Shown here one piece after another: positions 16,301 to 24,488 of a stretch of DNA of 45,936 bases. Under the pieces are notes generated by a model. That model saw only the letters and a list, made by a program, of their open reading frames with translations, searched no databases and was not told where the DNA came from. Each line of letters begins with the position of its first letter. Position 1 is the first letter of the stretch. The position numbers and the translations under genes were made by a program. This stretch comes from a virus: positions 1 to 45,936 of the IMG/VR virus record IMGVR_UViG_3300021963_000213. One strand, written 5' to 3'.

Positions 16301-18254
16301 GCGTTTTTCCCCTTACGCACCAAGCACCGTTTACTCGCCTAGTACAATTGGAGGTTCGGTATACTTTGATGGTACTGGAGATTATTTAAACACCGCATCA
16401 CAATCTTCGGTCCCGACAATATCAAATGCCCACACATTCTTAGCTGGTACAGATTTTACAATTGAAGCATGGATATATCCAACAGCAGCAGTTGCATATC
16501 AAGAAGTGATTGGTATTTATTCTGGTGCCACAACTGGAAGGTGGATTATTAGAACAAATGCAGATGGCATAACATTAGGTTTTTATCAATATCCAAGTAT
16601 TTCTGATGTTGCAATGGGTGCAGCATTAAAATTAAATACGTGGAATCATATTGCGTTAGTTCGTTCAGGTTCAACAATAACTGGATATATTAATGGTATA
16701 GGAACAACAGTGTATAATGGATCAATTAATCTTGACGGTGGCGCTGAAGCACTCTATATCGGACAAGCTTATCCTGGCAGAACACCTTGGAATGGATATC
16801 AAAGTGATTTACGAATTGTTAGGGGCACTGCAGTATATACTGGTAATTTTACACCGCCAACTGCACCATTAACAGCAAACGGGAATCCAACTTTATATAC
16901 AAGTACTGCAAATGTTAACACCACATTTTCTGGCGGCAATACAAATTTATTGTTAAATTTTGCGGAAGCCGGAATTTATGATTCTACAATGCTTAACAAT
17001 TTTGAAACTGTGGGTGATGTAAAAATAGTACCTACAACCACTGCATATGCGGCAAATAATTACTCTAATTATTTTAATGGTTCACAATTTTTACAGTCAT
17101 CCGATTCTTTAGCAGCAATACTTGGTACTGCTTATTTGGATACTACCACAGTAGTTACAATTGAATTTTGGGTATATCAAACTCAAAGAAACAATGTTCA
17201 AGCACCTTCAATTATAGGCGAGTTTACTCCTAGCGGCGGAACAAATAATTGGTCGTTTGGTATAGATAATTCAGGAAAAGCTACATTGTTTTGGTGGACA
17301 GGTTCGGGAAATTATGCAACCGGCGGAACTACTATACCTTTATATACTTGGACACACCTTGCATTAGTAATAAATGCTAGCAATATAAAAATATTCGTTA
17401 ATGGTAATTTAGAAACATTAACAGGACAAACTACTTTTACAAACACAAGTCGAGGAGATACCCCATATATTGCAATTGGTAGATGGAATAACGGTGGTTT
17501 GGGTTATGCGTTTTATGGACATTTAAGTAATTTGCGATTTGTAAAATCTGCACTATACTCTGGTAATTTTACTCCATCAACAACACCATTGACAGCAATA
17601 ACTAATACTAGTTTGTTAACGTGCCAATCTAATCGTTTTAAAGATAATAGTATAAATAATTTGTCTTTTACGTCAAGTAGTTCACCTGAGGTCAATTCTT
17701 TCAATCCATTCCAAACAAGTACTGGTAGTAGCATATACTTTGATGGCACAGGTGATTATTTAACTACTCTTGGCAATGATGTATTTGCTTTAGGGACAGG
17801 AAGTTTTACTGTAGAAGCATGGATTTATCCAACAGCTGCACGGGGAGTTACATTAGTATCATCTAATTATAATTATTCAACTGGTGATGGAAATTGGAGC
17901 TTATATTTTACTGTGGGATCAGCCAGCACTATTTACTTTAACGCTGGGAATTCTACCGGATTTGCAAATCATGGTTCTAGTACAACAGTTACAATACCTA
18001 TAAATGCATGGACGCACATTGCATATTCTAGATATGGGGGAAATGGATATTTTTATATTAATGGCGTGCAACTTGGTACTGCAGTAGCCGATACCTCAAA
18101 TTATGTAGGAAGCAGTGGCCTTCTTTATATAGGCAGACAAAATGATGGTACTAGCCAATTTATGGGGTATATCCAAGATTTTCGTATAACCAAAGGCTAT
18201 GCTAGATATAGTGCAAATTTTACACCCCCTACAACAGCATTTATTAAACAATAA
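13383..18254 (+). CDS. Giant lectin-like adhesin: Calx-beta-like repeats and six LamG modules
   Basis: The 1,623-residue product has a basic N-terminus, then two ~105-residue Calx-beta-like units (STVTPNVVEGQSLAISARGY and STPNPVTEGSTTTITVQGY, ~50-265). Six concanavalin A/LamG-type modules follow, at about 14170, 14950, 15600, 16300, 17040 and 17660. Each has a core like FTIEMWIYPT, a central NHIAFV or NHIALVRSG strand with GYINGI, and a closing motif like SDFRYVIGTAVYTGNFTPPTAPL. LamG-type domains usually bind glycans or proteins, so this is probably a multivalent carbohydrate-binding tail adhesin. No catalytic motif was seen. The sixth module ends the protein (TTAFIKQ). Assignment to the fold is strong; ligand and exact virion position are unknown. 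Confidence 0.88.
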   Translation: MALTGFATNKLSTSRPTLTSRAINSKRFTNIRGNYSRLSNPTIPLPYFVLSTVTPNVVEGQSLAISARGYNLPAADQNGLYYWTIESNAGDFGTTSGNFTMTWNGDAYGYSFGTFYVAPTSDAVIEGTEYFTVALRTGSTSGTIVATASLSINDPTTYFTFTSTPNPVTEGSTTTITVQGYNLAIESGTYYWTIETNAVDFGTTSGSFTLTSGAGSFTVSPTSDFVIEGNEPFTIAIRTGSTSGPIISTSSSLTIQDLLGETYFKFNTALISAEPVSANTFISTVRPVSNVITTGGNTRPSKFNPYTPGYYSSDFSSGSYLQITDNVLFDFAGDFTVEMWMKMGSFSVDGGASPAIISGTNDSGSWLILVGASAITLYYNLSQVFSSTTTIAVGEWFHFAWSRSSGTMRMFKNGTQIGSHTASTTYTCNGDLYVGVQKPGAGRTYGEVSNLRIVNGTGLYTAAFTPSTEPLTAIPNTVLLTCRSNRANVDISSYNHPVSSQGTVGIKSFTPLNPNPLYNDYGSAWFFTNGGSNNGDYIGGFISPTLGTLDHTIEFWYYNDGALQTYGNPWTYNGSATQQATNNYYLSIGAAGSGVLLGSGSASWTFNMGFTTPPINTWNHIALTRAGSTFRIFVNGIQAGTATTSQAIGAPNGQMLLGTYAIGAANGNWINGYISDFRYVIGTAVYTGNFTPPTAPLLPGGTAVTYPSTANVNSTFSAANTALLLCQGNKAVTNNAFLDKSNNAFAITRNGNSTQGTFSPHGSNWSNYFDGTGDYLSLPIGAYSDFGSGAFTIEMWIYPTLTATQQVIAFHGWSGSGALNFGWNIQINTSNQMAFYANGSLQAFTDLVATINAWNHIAFVGTGGVLSAYRNGIKSATTLTYTAIVDRSTMTTVIGGWNDNNELIAERYFYRGYVSNFRVVKGTAVYTSNFPAPNVTPLTAITNTSFLTCQSNRLIDTSTNRFTITKSGDTKVQRFSPYAPSTVYSPSTIGGSVYFDGTGDYLNTASQSSVPTISNAHTFLAGTDFTIEAWIYPTAAVAYQEVIGIYSGATTGRWIIRTNADGITLGFYQYPSISDVAMGAALKLNTWNHIALVRSGSTITGYINGIGTTVYNGSINLDGGAEALYIGQAYPGRTPWNGYQSDLRIVRGTAVYTGNFTPPTAPLTANGNPTLYTSTANVNTTFSGGNTNLLLNFAEAGIYDSTMLNNFETVGDVKIVPTTTAYAANNYSNYFNGSQFLQSSDSLAAILGTAYLDTTTVVTIEFWVYQTQRNNVQAPSIIGEFTPSGGTNNWSFGIDNSGKATLFWWTGSGNYATGGTTIPLYTWTHLALVINASNIKIFVNGNLETLTGQTTFTNTSRGDTPYIAIGRWNNGGLGYAFYGHLSNLRFVKSALYSGNFTPSTTPLTAITNTSLLTCQSNRFKDNSINNLSFTSSSSPEVNSFNPFQTSTGSSIYFDGTGDYLTTLGNDVFALGTGSFTVEAWIYPTAARGVTLVSSNYNYSTGDGNWSLYFTVGSASTIYFNAGNSTGFANHGSSTTVTIPINAWTHIAYSRYGGNGYFYINGVQLGTAVADTSNYVGSSGLLYIGRQNDGTSQFMGYIQDFRITKGYARYSANFTPPTTAFIKQ

Positions 18255-18256
18255 AA

Positions 18257-18598
18257 ATGGCAACAACATACAAAGTTTTAGGACAGATAAATCCAGCATC
18301 AAATACGTTAACCAACGTATATGTAGTACCTTCGTATTATAATGCTGTTATCAGTACAGTCGCAATTTGCAATCAAAGTTCGGCAAATACAACGTTTAGC
18401 CTTGCAGTTCAACCCAAAGGAAATACGTTAGTTACACAACATTATATAGTATATAACGCAAGTTTGCCTGCAAATGATACTATTCCTTACACTATTGGTA
18501 TTACGTTAGGCCCAGGCGACATACTTTCAGCAAATACTTATTCATCTAATGTAAGTATTACGGCATTTGGCATGCAAGCCGACAGTATTTCACCCTAA
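18257..18598 (+). CDS. Small virion-associated protein, paralogue of 13054-13383
   Basis: This 113-residue protein starts MATTYKVLGQINP, two bases after the LamG gene's TAA. It shares full-length similarity with 13054-13383, including ICNQSS, HYIVYN and the IGITL segment. A beta-rich single domain is likely. Duplicated genes on both sides of one giant adhesin suggest that each product partners with an adjacent fibre protein, or that the LamG gene was inserted between copies. Function not recognised. Confidence 0.68.
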   Translation: MATTYKVLGQINPASNTLTNVYVVPSYYNAVISTVAICNQSSANTTFSLAVQPKGNTLVTQHYIVYNASLPANDTIPYTIGITLGPGDILSANTYSSNVSITAFGMQADSISP

Positions 18599-18607
18599 TA
18601 AATAATA
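18597..18607 (+). promoter_or_regulatory. Possible degenerate late promoter box AATAAATAATA
   Basis: Third copy of the 11-mer (see 2183 and 10392). It overlaps the TAA stop of the preceding gene and lies 13 bases before the next ATG, with an AAGG ribosome-binding motif between. Function inferred. Confidence 0.3.
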
Positions 18608-18620
18608 AAAAAGGTAACAG

Positions 18621-19007
18621 ATGTCAACCCGTAGAATTAATATACCATCGCAAGTAAACGTAACATACCCTACAGTATGCGACGATATTAGCCCAGAATT
18701 TGATGGGCTAAGATGCGTATTTCAATTAAAGTTGGATCAAGACTATATAAATACTATAGCAGATTCAAAAAATTTACAAATTATCATGGGCAGGCAAGTT
18801 TTGTCTCCTTATGTTAAAGAACAAAGGTATCCTTGGTTTACAGAGTATGACTCACACAAAGGGTTTCGAGTAAGAGGAAGTAATGTAACGATATATAATG
18901 CACCCGATGTAGGAGATTACGCAGTTACCACTGTAATTGGCGCAAATCCAACTCCCCAAGTAAGAAAATATCCATATTCCGCCAGCACTATCGCATTAGG
19001 AGATTAA
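18621..19007 (+). CDS. Hypothetical structural protein, 128 residues
   Basis: The start ATG follows an AAAAAAGG ribosome-binding stretch. The protein begins MSTRRINIPSQVNVTYP and has a mixed composition with several aromatic residues (YPWFTEYDSHKGF) and no membrane segment. It lies between fibre genes and four bases before the next gene, so it is probably a virion or tail-tip component. I do not recognise a family. An exact TATAAATA at 18746 lies inside the coding sequence and may be chance. Confidence 0.65.
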   Translation: MSTRRINIPSQVNVTYPTVCDDISPEFDGLRCVFQLKLDQDYINTIADSKNLQIIMGRQVLSPYVKEQRYPWFTEYDSHKGFRVRGSNVTIYNAPDVGDYAVTTVIGANPTPQVRKYPYSASTIALGD

Positions 19008-19011
19008 GACA

Positions 19012-22000
19012 ATGGCAAAGCATATAATCGCAGAAAGTTATACTTTCAACCCAGCAACAAAAACAATAACGATTGACAACAAATTGGTTCGTCAAGAACA
19101 GTTGCTGTTAATTACCAACGTGACACGCGGAACTGTTTTATACAACTTCAGCGATCCTGCTCTTGGTGCCGCAAGTTATACAACAAGTGCAAATGTAACA
19201 AATGGTGAAGTAAAAACAACGATCTTGTTAAATTACGCAACAGGATCAATGTCCTCAACTGATAAGATTAGTATTATTGTTGAAGAGACTAACGAATCGT
19301 TCCAACCTTCTCAGGAATACACAGATCCTGTTAACAAGTTTAGAACATCTAGTCCTCAAGCGTTAATTGATACCGACTTTGAATATGGTACTCAATCGAC
19401 AAAGTGGGAAACATTGGCCATGGTAAATAATAGACCGTTTGCCTTTTATGATGTAACGCGTCCAATGAATATTTCTAATGTGTATTCAGCAGGACCAAAT
19501 ACCAGATCATTTATTGCTAACACGTTCCCATCTATTCCTCCTGTTCAAGGTTCTCCATTCTTTATTCAAGATACAACATTTGCAGGCGCGGATGGGGTGT
19601 ATATTGCAGAATATTCAAACTTAGCAGCAAACCTTGTACAGTATACCGGCAAGGTTCAGTATACTGGCACTGCTGCAAATCTATTTACATCAAATGTTAC
19701 TGCAGCATTCTATGGCAACATTTATAGTAATGTTATAATTACCATGGCCAATATTGCATTCAGAGGAAATATAATTGATGTATCAACTGCAATACCGCAT
19801 GGATTGCTAATTGGTAACGAAATTGCATTAGTACTTGCAACCGGCGGTGGCGGGTTTGCTCCTAATGGTTCATGGACAGTTGCTACAGTAACAAACAATA
19901 CATCATTTAGTTTCTTTGCTAATAATACCCCAACAGGTTCTATCATAGGCGGTAACTTATATGTTAGACCAACAGGGCAGTCATTGCATAGAGCATTTGA
20001 CGGCGGTGTTATATTTAGTACAAACTCTGCAAGTCATAACAATCAGCTAATTAGACAGACACGTAGATATTTCCGTTATCAATCTGGTAAAGGTATTCAG
20101 GTAAGTACTGGTTCTATAATGAAACCAAACTTTAATGTTGATAGAATTTCTGCAGTTGGTACTACGGTAACAGTGGTTTCAAAACAACCACACAACTTAA
20201 TTCCGGGTGCAGGTATTACTGTTGCAGGATGTAATGAGGCAGGATACAATGGTTCTTTCCAAGTAGAAAGTGTTATTGATGCTTATAGATTAACATATAA
20301 TGCAACAACATCTGGTATGGCATCGCCTGCAAGTGGCAATTATGTTGTATCTGTTTCTACTTGGTATGGTGCAACAAATCGTCTTGGTATTTTTGATTCT
20401 CAAAATGGGTTATTCTTTGAATATGACGGTACAACATTATATGCAGTACGTCGTTCATCTACATATCAATTATCTGGATTCTGCAGTATTTCCCCTGGTA
20501 GTGAAATTGTTACCGGTGTATCTGTTAATGGTGTATCCCCTATATATTCTAAACAATTAATTCCTGGTGATTTTGTTGTAATTAAAGGAATGTCTTATAA
20601 AGTAGATAGTATTCTATCTGACAATCAATTCGTAATTATTCCTTCATACAGAGGTATTGTTCCTATAACGAATGCAATTGTAAGTAAAACAATAGATTTA
20701 AAGATTCCGCAATCTCAATTTAATTTAGATAAGTTGGATGGAACGGGTTCATCGGGTATAAATGTGGATCTAACAAAAATGCAGATGTTCTACATCGACT
20801 ATTCTTGGTACGGTGCAGGCTTTATTCGTTGGGGAATGAGAGGACAAAATGGCGATTGTATATATGCGCATAAGTTAATGAATAATAATGTTAACTATGA
20901 AGCATATATGCGTTCTGGTAATTTACCAGCAAGATATGAGACTGCTACATTCCCTACAGATACTTTACTAACTGCTAACGTAACTGCTGCAGAAGTAGGT
21001 ACAATTTTTGTTCATGATACTACAGGATTCCCACCTGTAGGATCAGCGGTGTTAAGAACTGCAAATGCATATGAATATTTTAATTATACTGCAAAAACGG
21101 CAAATACATTTACAGGGTTGACTAGAGGACAAACAGGAAATCTAAATTTACTTGTTACATCAACTTCTACTGAAAATCCTGTTCTAACTACTGTTAATAC
21201 TACAGGGATACAAATTGGCCAATATGTAGACAATAAAGATTTTGTTGATGCTGGCGCATTTGTTACAAATCTAGTCTCAAATACATCTATTACACTATCA
21301 CAAGCACCTAATAAAGTAGGAACGTTTGGACTTAAAGTTGCTCCGATGGGATTAACTGCACAGGTATGGAATTATTCTGGAACTGTTCCTATTGCAGTTG
21401 AACATCACGGTCCAATTTTTGCACCAACCCTTTCACACTGGGGAACATCTGTAATTATGGACGGTAGATTCGATGACGATAAATCATTCGTGTTTACACA
21501 AGGTACACAAAGTGGTATCTCTGTACCGGCGAACGGAGGAAGATCATGTATTCAAAGCTTCCGCGTTTCTCCTAGTGTAAGCAATGGTGTTGCCGGCGGT
21601 GGCCTAGGCATTAGAGAAATTATCAATCGCATGCAGATGGTTTTACGACAGATTGACTTGTTTGCGAATGGTTCAGTTCTTGTTAGTATCATACTAAATG
21701 GTACAGTATCTCCTGGTACTCCTAATTGGCAATCTGTAGGTGGTTCAAGCTTAGCGCAATATATTAACCATACGCCAGGGACAAGAATAGACGGCGGTGA
21801 AGTTATTTACGGTTTCTACTTAAATACTACAGGTGTTGCAACACAATTTAATACTACCCAGCAAGATTTGAACTTGGTTCGAGATTTGGGTACTAGTATT
21901 TTAAGCGGTGGAACATCTGCGTTATCAAACGTTGATGTTTATCCAAACGGCCCTGATATGGTAACAATTGTTGCACAAAACATTGGTCCGGTTGTAGCAA

Positions 22001-22041
22001 ATATTAATTCTCGTATGTCCTGGACAGAAGCACAAGCTTAA
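19012..22041 (+). CDS. Large tail-associated structural protein, 1,009 residues
   Basis: It begins MAKHIIAESYTFNPATKTITI and contains long segments not built of the YYTNARV repeat, such as SSPQALIDTDFEYGTQSTKWE, HNNQLIRQTRRYFRYQSGKG and MQMFYIDYSWYGAGFIRWGM. Large proteins of this kind are found next to tail fibre genes in marine T4-like phages, sometimes labelled VrlC-like; I am not certain of that match. A segment near residues 660-740 (TTGFPPVGSAVLRT, EYFNYTAKTANTFTGLTRGQ) looks like a structural beta insert. There is no signal peptide. It is probably part of the baseplate periphery or the fibre attachment site. Well spaced from its neighbours, it ends in TAA. Confidence is high that it is a gene, moderate that it is structural. 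Confidence 0.75.
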   Translation: MAKHIIAESYTFNPATKTITIDNKLVRQEQLLLITNVTRGTVLYNFSDPALGAASYTTSANVTNGEVKTTILLNYATGSMSSTDKISIIVEETNESFQPSQEYTDPVNKFRTSSPQALIDTDFEYGTQSTKWETLAMVNNRPFAFYDVTRPMNISNVYSAGPNTRSFIANTFPSIPPVQGSPFFIQDTTFAGADGVYIAEYSNLAANLVQYTGKVQYTGTAANLFTSNVTAAFYGNIYSNVIITMANIAFRGNIIDVSTAIPHGLLIGNEIALVLATGGGGFAPNGSWTVATVTNNTSFSFFANNTPTGSIIGGNLYVRPTGQSLHRAFDGGVIFSTNSASHNNQLIRQTRRYFRYQSGKGIQVSTGSIMKPNFNVDRISAVGTTVTVVSKQPHNLIPGAGITVAGCNEAGYNGSFQVESVIDAYRLTYNATTSGMASPASGNYVVSVSTWYGATNRLGIFDSQNGLFFEYDGTTLYAVRRSSTYQLSGFCSISPGSEIVTGVSVNGVSPIYSKQLIPGDFVVIKGMSYKVDSILSDNQFVIIPSYRGIVPITNAIVSKTIDLKIPQSQFNLDKLDGTGSSGINVDLTKMQMFYIDYSWYGAGFIRWGMRGQNGDCIYAHKLMNNNVNYEAYMRSGNLPARYETATFPTDTLLTANVTAAEVGTIFVHDTTGFPPVGSAVLRTANAYEYFNYTAKTANTFTGLTRGQTGNLNLLVTSTSTENPVLTTVNTTGIQIGQYVDNKDFVDAGAFVTNLVSNTSITLSQAPNKVGTFGLKVAPMGLTAQVWNYSGTVPIAVEHHGPIFAPTLSHWGTSVIMDGRFDDDKSFVFTQGTQSGISVPANGGRSCIQSFRVSPSVSNGVAGGGLGIREIINRMQMVLRQIDLFANGSVLVSIILNGTVSPGTPNWQSVGGSSLAQYINHTPGTRIDGGEVIYGFYLNTTGVATQFNTTQQDLNLVRDLGTSILSGGTSALSNVDVYPNGPDMVTIVAQNIGPVVANINSRMSWTEAQA

Positions 22042-22059
22042 TTTTTAATAAGGTTAGTA

Positions 22060-22704
22060 ATGAGCAGTAGAGATTATCTAAAGCATACGGTTTCTACTAC
22101 TCAACCCCCAAGACATGGTAATTTGGGGGATGAGTGGTATAATCCGACAACTAATAAGTTATACAAGTTAGCTGCTACTTCCGGTACTGCTGTACAATGG
22201 CTTGAAATATTGTCTCAAACTACGGCAACAAGTACAACAAGTACAACAAGTACAACAAGTACGGCACCTGCCGTAGTTACGTCGTTAGGAACATTAACTT
22301 CTTTGACCGTGGCTGGTCCAGTAGTATTTACTGGATTATCTACATTACAACAATCAACTGAACCAACAACAACATTAACAGGTGCAACAGGTGTAGTTAC
22401 CCATAATTTTTTATTGGGTGCAGCATTCCATCATATAAGCCCCTCAGCTAGTTGGACTGCTAATTTTACAAATGTACCAACTACCCCCGATCGTGTAATT
22501 TCAATTGTTCTTATAGTTTCCCAGGGCGGCACTGCTTATATTCCTAATGCGGTTCAGATAGATGGATCAGCACAAACTATTTCATGGTCAAACAACACGG
22601 CTCCAACTGGCGGTGCCAATAAAACAGATGTGTTTGGATTTACACTACATAGAACGGCCGCAGGGACCTGGTCTGTGTATGGTAGTTATGGATCTTACGG
22701 TTAA
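22060..22704 (+). CDS. Short tail fibre protein with Thr/Ser repeat linker
   Basis: An AAGGTTAG ribosome-binding site precedes the ATG. The N-terminus MSSRDYLKHTVST continues into GNLGDEWYNPTTNKLYKL, a pattern repeated in many phage fibre proteins. A linker of repeated TST units (22231-22260) follows, then a ~100-residue beta-rich C-terminal domain (FTNVPTTPDRVISIVLIVSQ and VFGFTLHRTAAGTWSVYG). It sits directly before the glycine-rich tip gene and is likely its shaft partner. Receptor specificity unknown. Confidence 0.75.
   Translation: MSSRDYLKHTVSTTQPPRHGNLGDEWYNPTTNKLYKLAATSGTAVQWLEILSQTTATSTTSTTSTTSTAPAVVTSLGTLTSLTVAGPVVFTGLSTLQQSTEPTTTLTGATGVVTHNFLLGAAFHHISPSASWTANFTNVPTTPDRVISIVLIVSQGGTAYIPNAVQIDGSAQTISWSNNTAPTGGANKTDVFGFTLHRTAAGTWSVYGSYGSYG
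22231..22257 (+). repeat. 9-bp tandem repeat (agtacaaca)x3
   Basis: Three exact 9-bp units encode the Ser-Thr-Thr linker of the short fibre. Such a tract can slip in frame and change linker length. Confidence 0.85.
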
Positions 22705-22712
22705 AATTTATT

Positions 22713-23525
22713 ATGTTTACATTATCATCAACAACAAGTATGCACACTGCTGGACGCAGCTTGACCCTTGGGTCAAAGACTTTTAATGTGGCAACAGGCG
22801 GCACAATTACTGAAAATGGAAATTGGAGAATACACGAGTTTACTACAACTGGTACGTTTTCATTAACAAAATTGGCAGGCAGTCCTGCTGATCAAACATT
22901 ATATTATCTTATAACAGGCGGTGGCTCGGGCGGCAACAATAGTACCGGCTACCAAGGCGGTGGCGGCGGTGGTGTAAGAACAGGGACAATACCTGCTCCA
23001 ACACCAACCTATAGTATAACTGCTATAGGTGCCGGTGGCGCAGTGGGTAGCCCAACTCATCCTCCTGGAGGAACGAGTACTTTTGCCGGGCTATCTGCTT
23101 CAGGCGGTACAACCGCAGGATCATCCGGCTCTCAACCAGGGCCGCCTTATGCTGCAGGTGCTCCAATCACACTTACATATTTTCTAGGCGGTGGCGGCGG
23201 TGGTGCAGGTGGCGCAGGAGGCCGAGGCTACTCAGGAGGACCACAAACCAGATATCCGGGAGATGCGGGAAGTGCAGTAGGATTGAATGCACCTGATGGA
23301 ACACCGCTCGCAGTAGGTGGGTCTGGCGGAGGTGGAGGTACTAGTTCTCGAGGAGGCACAACAATATGGATTTTCCATACCTATTGGTCAGCTATGCAAT
23401 ATGGAAGAGGCGGCGGAGGTGATGCATATAGAAATTCATCTAGCGCACCTCAAATTGGTTTACCTGTATTTCCGGCAACGGCAGGAAACCCAGGCGCAGT
23501 ATATGTTGCCTATAAATTTAAATAA
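22713..23525 (+). CDS. Glycine-rich tail-tip adhesin
   Basis: The 270-residue protein has an N-terminal segment (TFNVATGGTITENGNWRIHE, FTTTGTFSLTKL) of the glycine-rich domain type, followed by several poly-glycine stretches: GGGSGGNN, GGGGGGVRTG, GGGGGGAGGAGG and GGSGGGGG. The gp38 adhesins of T2/T6-type phages and of Salmonella phage S16 also use glycine-rich motifs as a receptor-binding core, so a tip role is reasonable. The similarity is in composition and position, not in clear sequence alignment. The end sequence (GNPGAVYVAYKFK) is typical of glycine-rich phage tip domains. It lies eight bases after the short fibre gene. Confidence 0.75.
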   Translation: MFTLSSTTSMHTAGRSLTLGSKTFNVATGGTITENGNWRIHEFTTTGTFSLTKLAGSPADQTLYYLITGGGSGGNNSTGYQGGGGGGVRTGTIPAPTPTYSITAIGAGGAVGSPTHPPGGTSTFAGLSASGGTTAGSSGSQPGPPYAAGAPITLTYFLGGGGGGAGGAGGRGYSGGPQTRYPGDAGSAVGLNAPDGTPLAVGGSGGGGGTSSRGGTTIWIFHTYWSAMQYGRGGGGDAYRNSSSAPQIGLPVFPATAGNPGAVYVAYKFK

Positions 23526-23555
23526 TAACTTATATTACAAAGGAGACAGTATAAA

Positions 23556-24044
23556 ATGGAATGTATTATTAAAATCGTTGACGGTGTTCCTATTGATCAT
23601 CCAATACTTTTAGATAATTTTATAAGTGCATACCCTGACATAGATTTAAATAATTTACCCGCGCAATGGGCAAAATTTGAGAGACTTGCGGAACCTGAAG
23701 AAATTTTACCAGGTGAGACTCCATATCACAAACGAGAACAAACTTATACATTCGATGAATCTATTAATAAATGGAAAGATACTTGGAATGTAGTTGAAAT
23801 GAATGCTGAAGAAAAAGCAATTAAACGAGCAGAAGGTGATGCAATAGTAGAGGAATACCGACAGGGTATGCTACAATATGGTGAAGAAAAAATTGCACAA
23901 GTAGAAGAAAGATTTAAACCTGTTTGGCAAACCTGGATAGATCAAATGAAAGCATATACATATGACGATCCTTGGCCTTTGCAAAACCTTAAGTGGCCAA
24001 GACAGCCGCCTGCAGTAATTATCCAATACCCCGATCCGGAATAA
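23556..24044 (+). CDS. Putative tail fibre assembly or attachment protein
   Basis: A strong AAAGGAGA ribosome-binding site lies 10 bases before the ATG. The 162-residue product is acidic with many Trp, Pro and Glu residues. It has a VDGVPIDHPIL N-terminus, a central TFDESINKWKDTWNVVEMNAEE segment and a helical stretch rich in Glu/Lys, ending in a proline-rich tail. Small proteins with this layout often follow fibre tip genes and act as fibre chaperones. No family match is certain. Position directly after the glycine-rich tip supports the inference. Confidence 0.6.
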   Translation: MECIIKIVDGVPIDHPILLDNFISAYPDIDLNNLPAQWAKFERLAEPEEILPGETPYHKREQTYTFDESINKWKDTWNVVEMNAEEKAIKRAEGDAIVEEYRQGMLQYGEEKIAQVEERFKPVWQTWIDQMKAYTYDDPWPLQNLKWPRQPPAVIIQYPDPE

Positions 24045-24047
24045 AAA

Positions 24048-24488
24048 ATGGCAAAATTAAAAATTTCAGAGTTAGCAGCTGCCACAGAAACAAATCCTGG
24101 CGATTTATTGTATTTAGTACAATCAAATGCAAGTAAGAGTATCACTGTTGCAAATTTTCTTGCAGATTTAACTGATCCTACATTAAAAGGCAATATTAAA
24201 ATTGCCGGCACCCCTCAGACATTAACATCAGGCGGCGCTGTAGATTTATCAACACCTACTACTTATTTAAGTGTTGGCGCAGGTGCAGATAATGTATCTA
24301 TTCCAAATGGTGCAAATGGTCAGATAAAAATATTGTTGACCACTGCAACTGCTGGCGGAACGTATTCTTTATCCTCAAACGTTGCTAATAGTGCAAATAT
24401 TCTTTTTGCTAATGTTGGTGATACCGCAACAATGATGTACACGAATCATAAATGGTTCATGATTGGCGGAACAGCTAGGGTATTATAA
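24048..24488 (+). CDS. Small tail fibre or tip protein
   Basis: It begins MAKLKISELAAATETNPGDL followed by LYLVQSNASKSITVANFL. This KISELPAAT-type opening is common in short phage fibre proteins. The rest (146 residues total) is a glycine- and serine-rich beta domain with GANGQIKILLTTATAGGTY and ends NHKWFMIGGTARVL. The TAA stop overlaps the next gene's ATG by one base (TAATG), so it is translationally coupled to the collar-like protein and probably assembles with it. Confidence 0.72.
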   Translation: MAKLKISELAAATETNPGDLLYLVQSNASKSITVANFLADLTDPTLKGNIKIAGTPQTLTSGGAVDLSTPTTYLSVGAGADNVSIPNGANGQIKILLTTATAGGTYSLSSNVANSANILFANVGDTATMMYTNHKWFMIGGTARVL

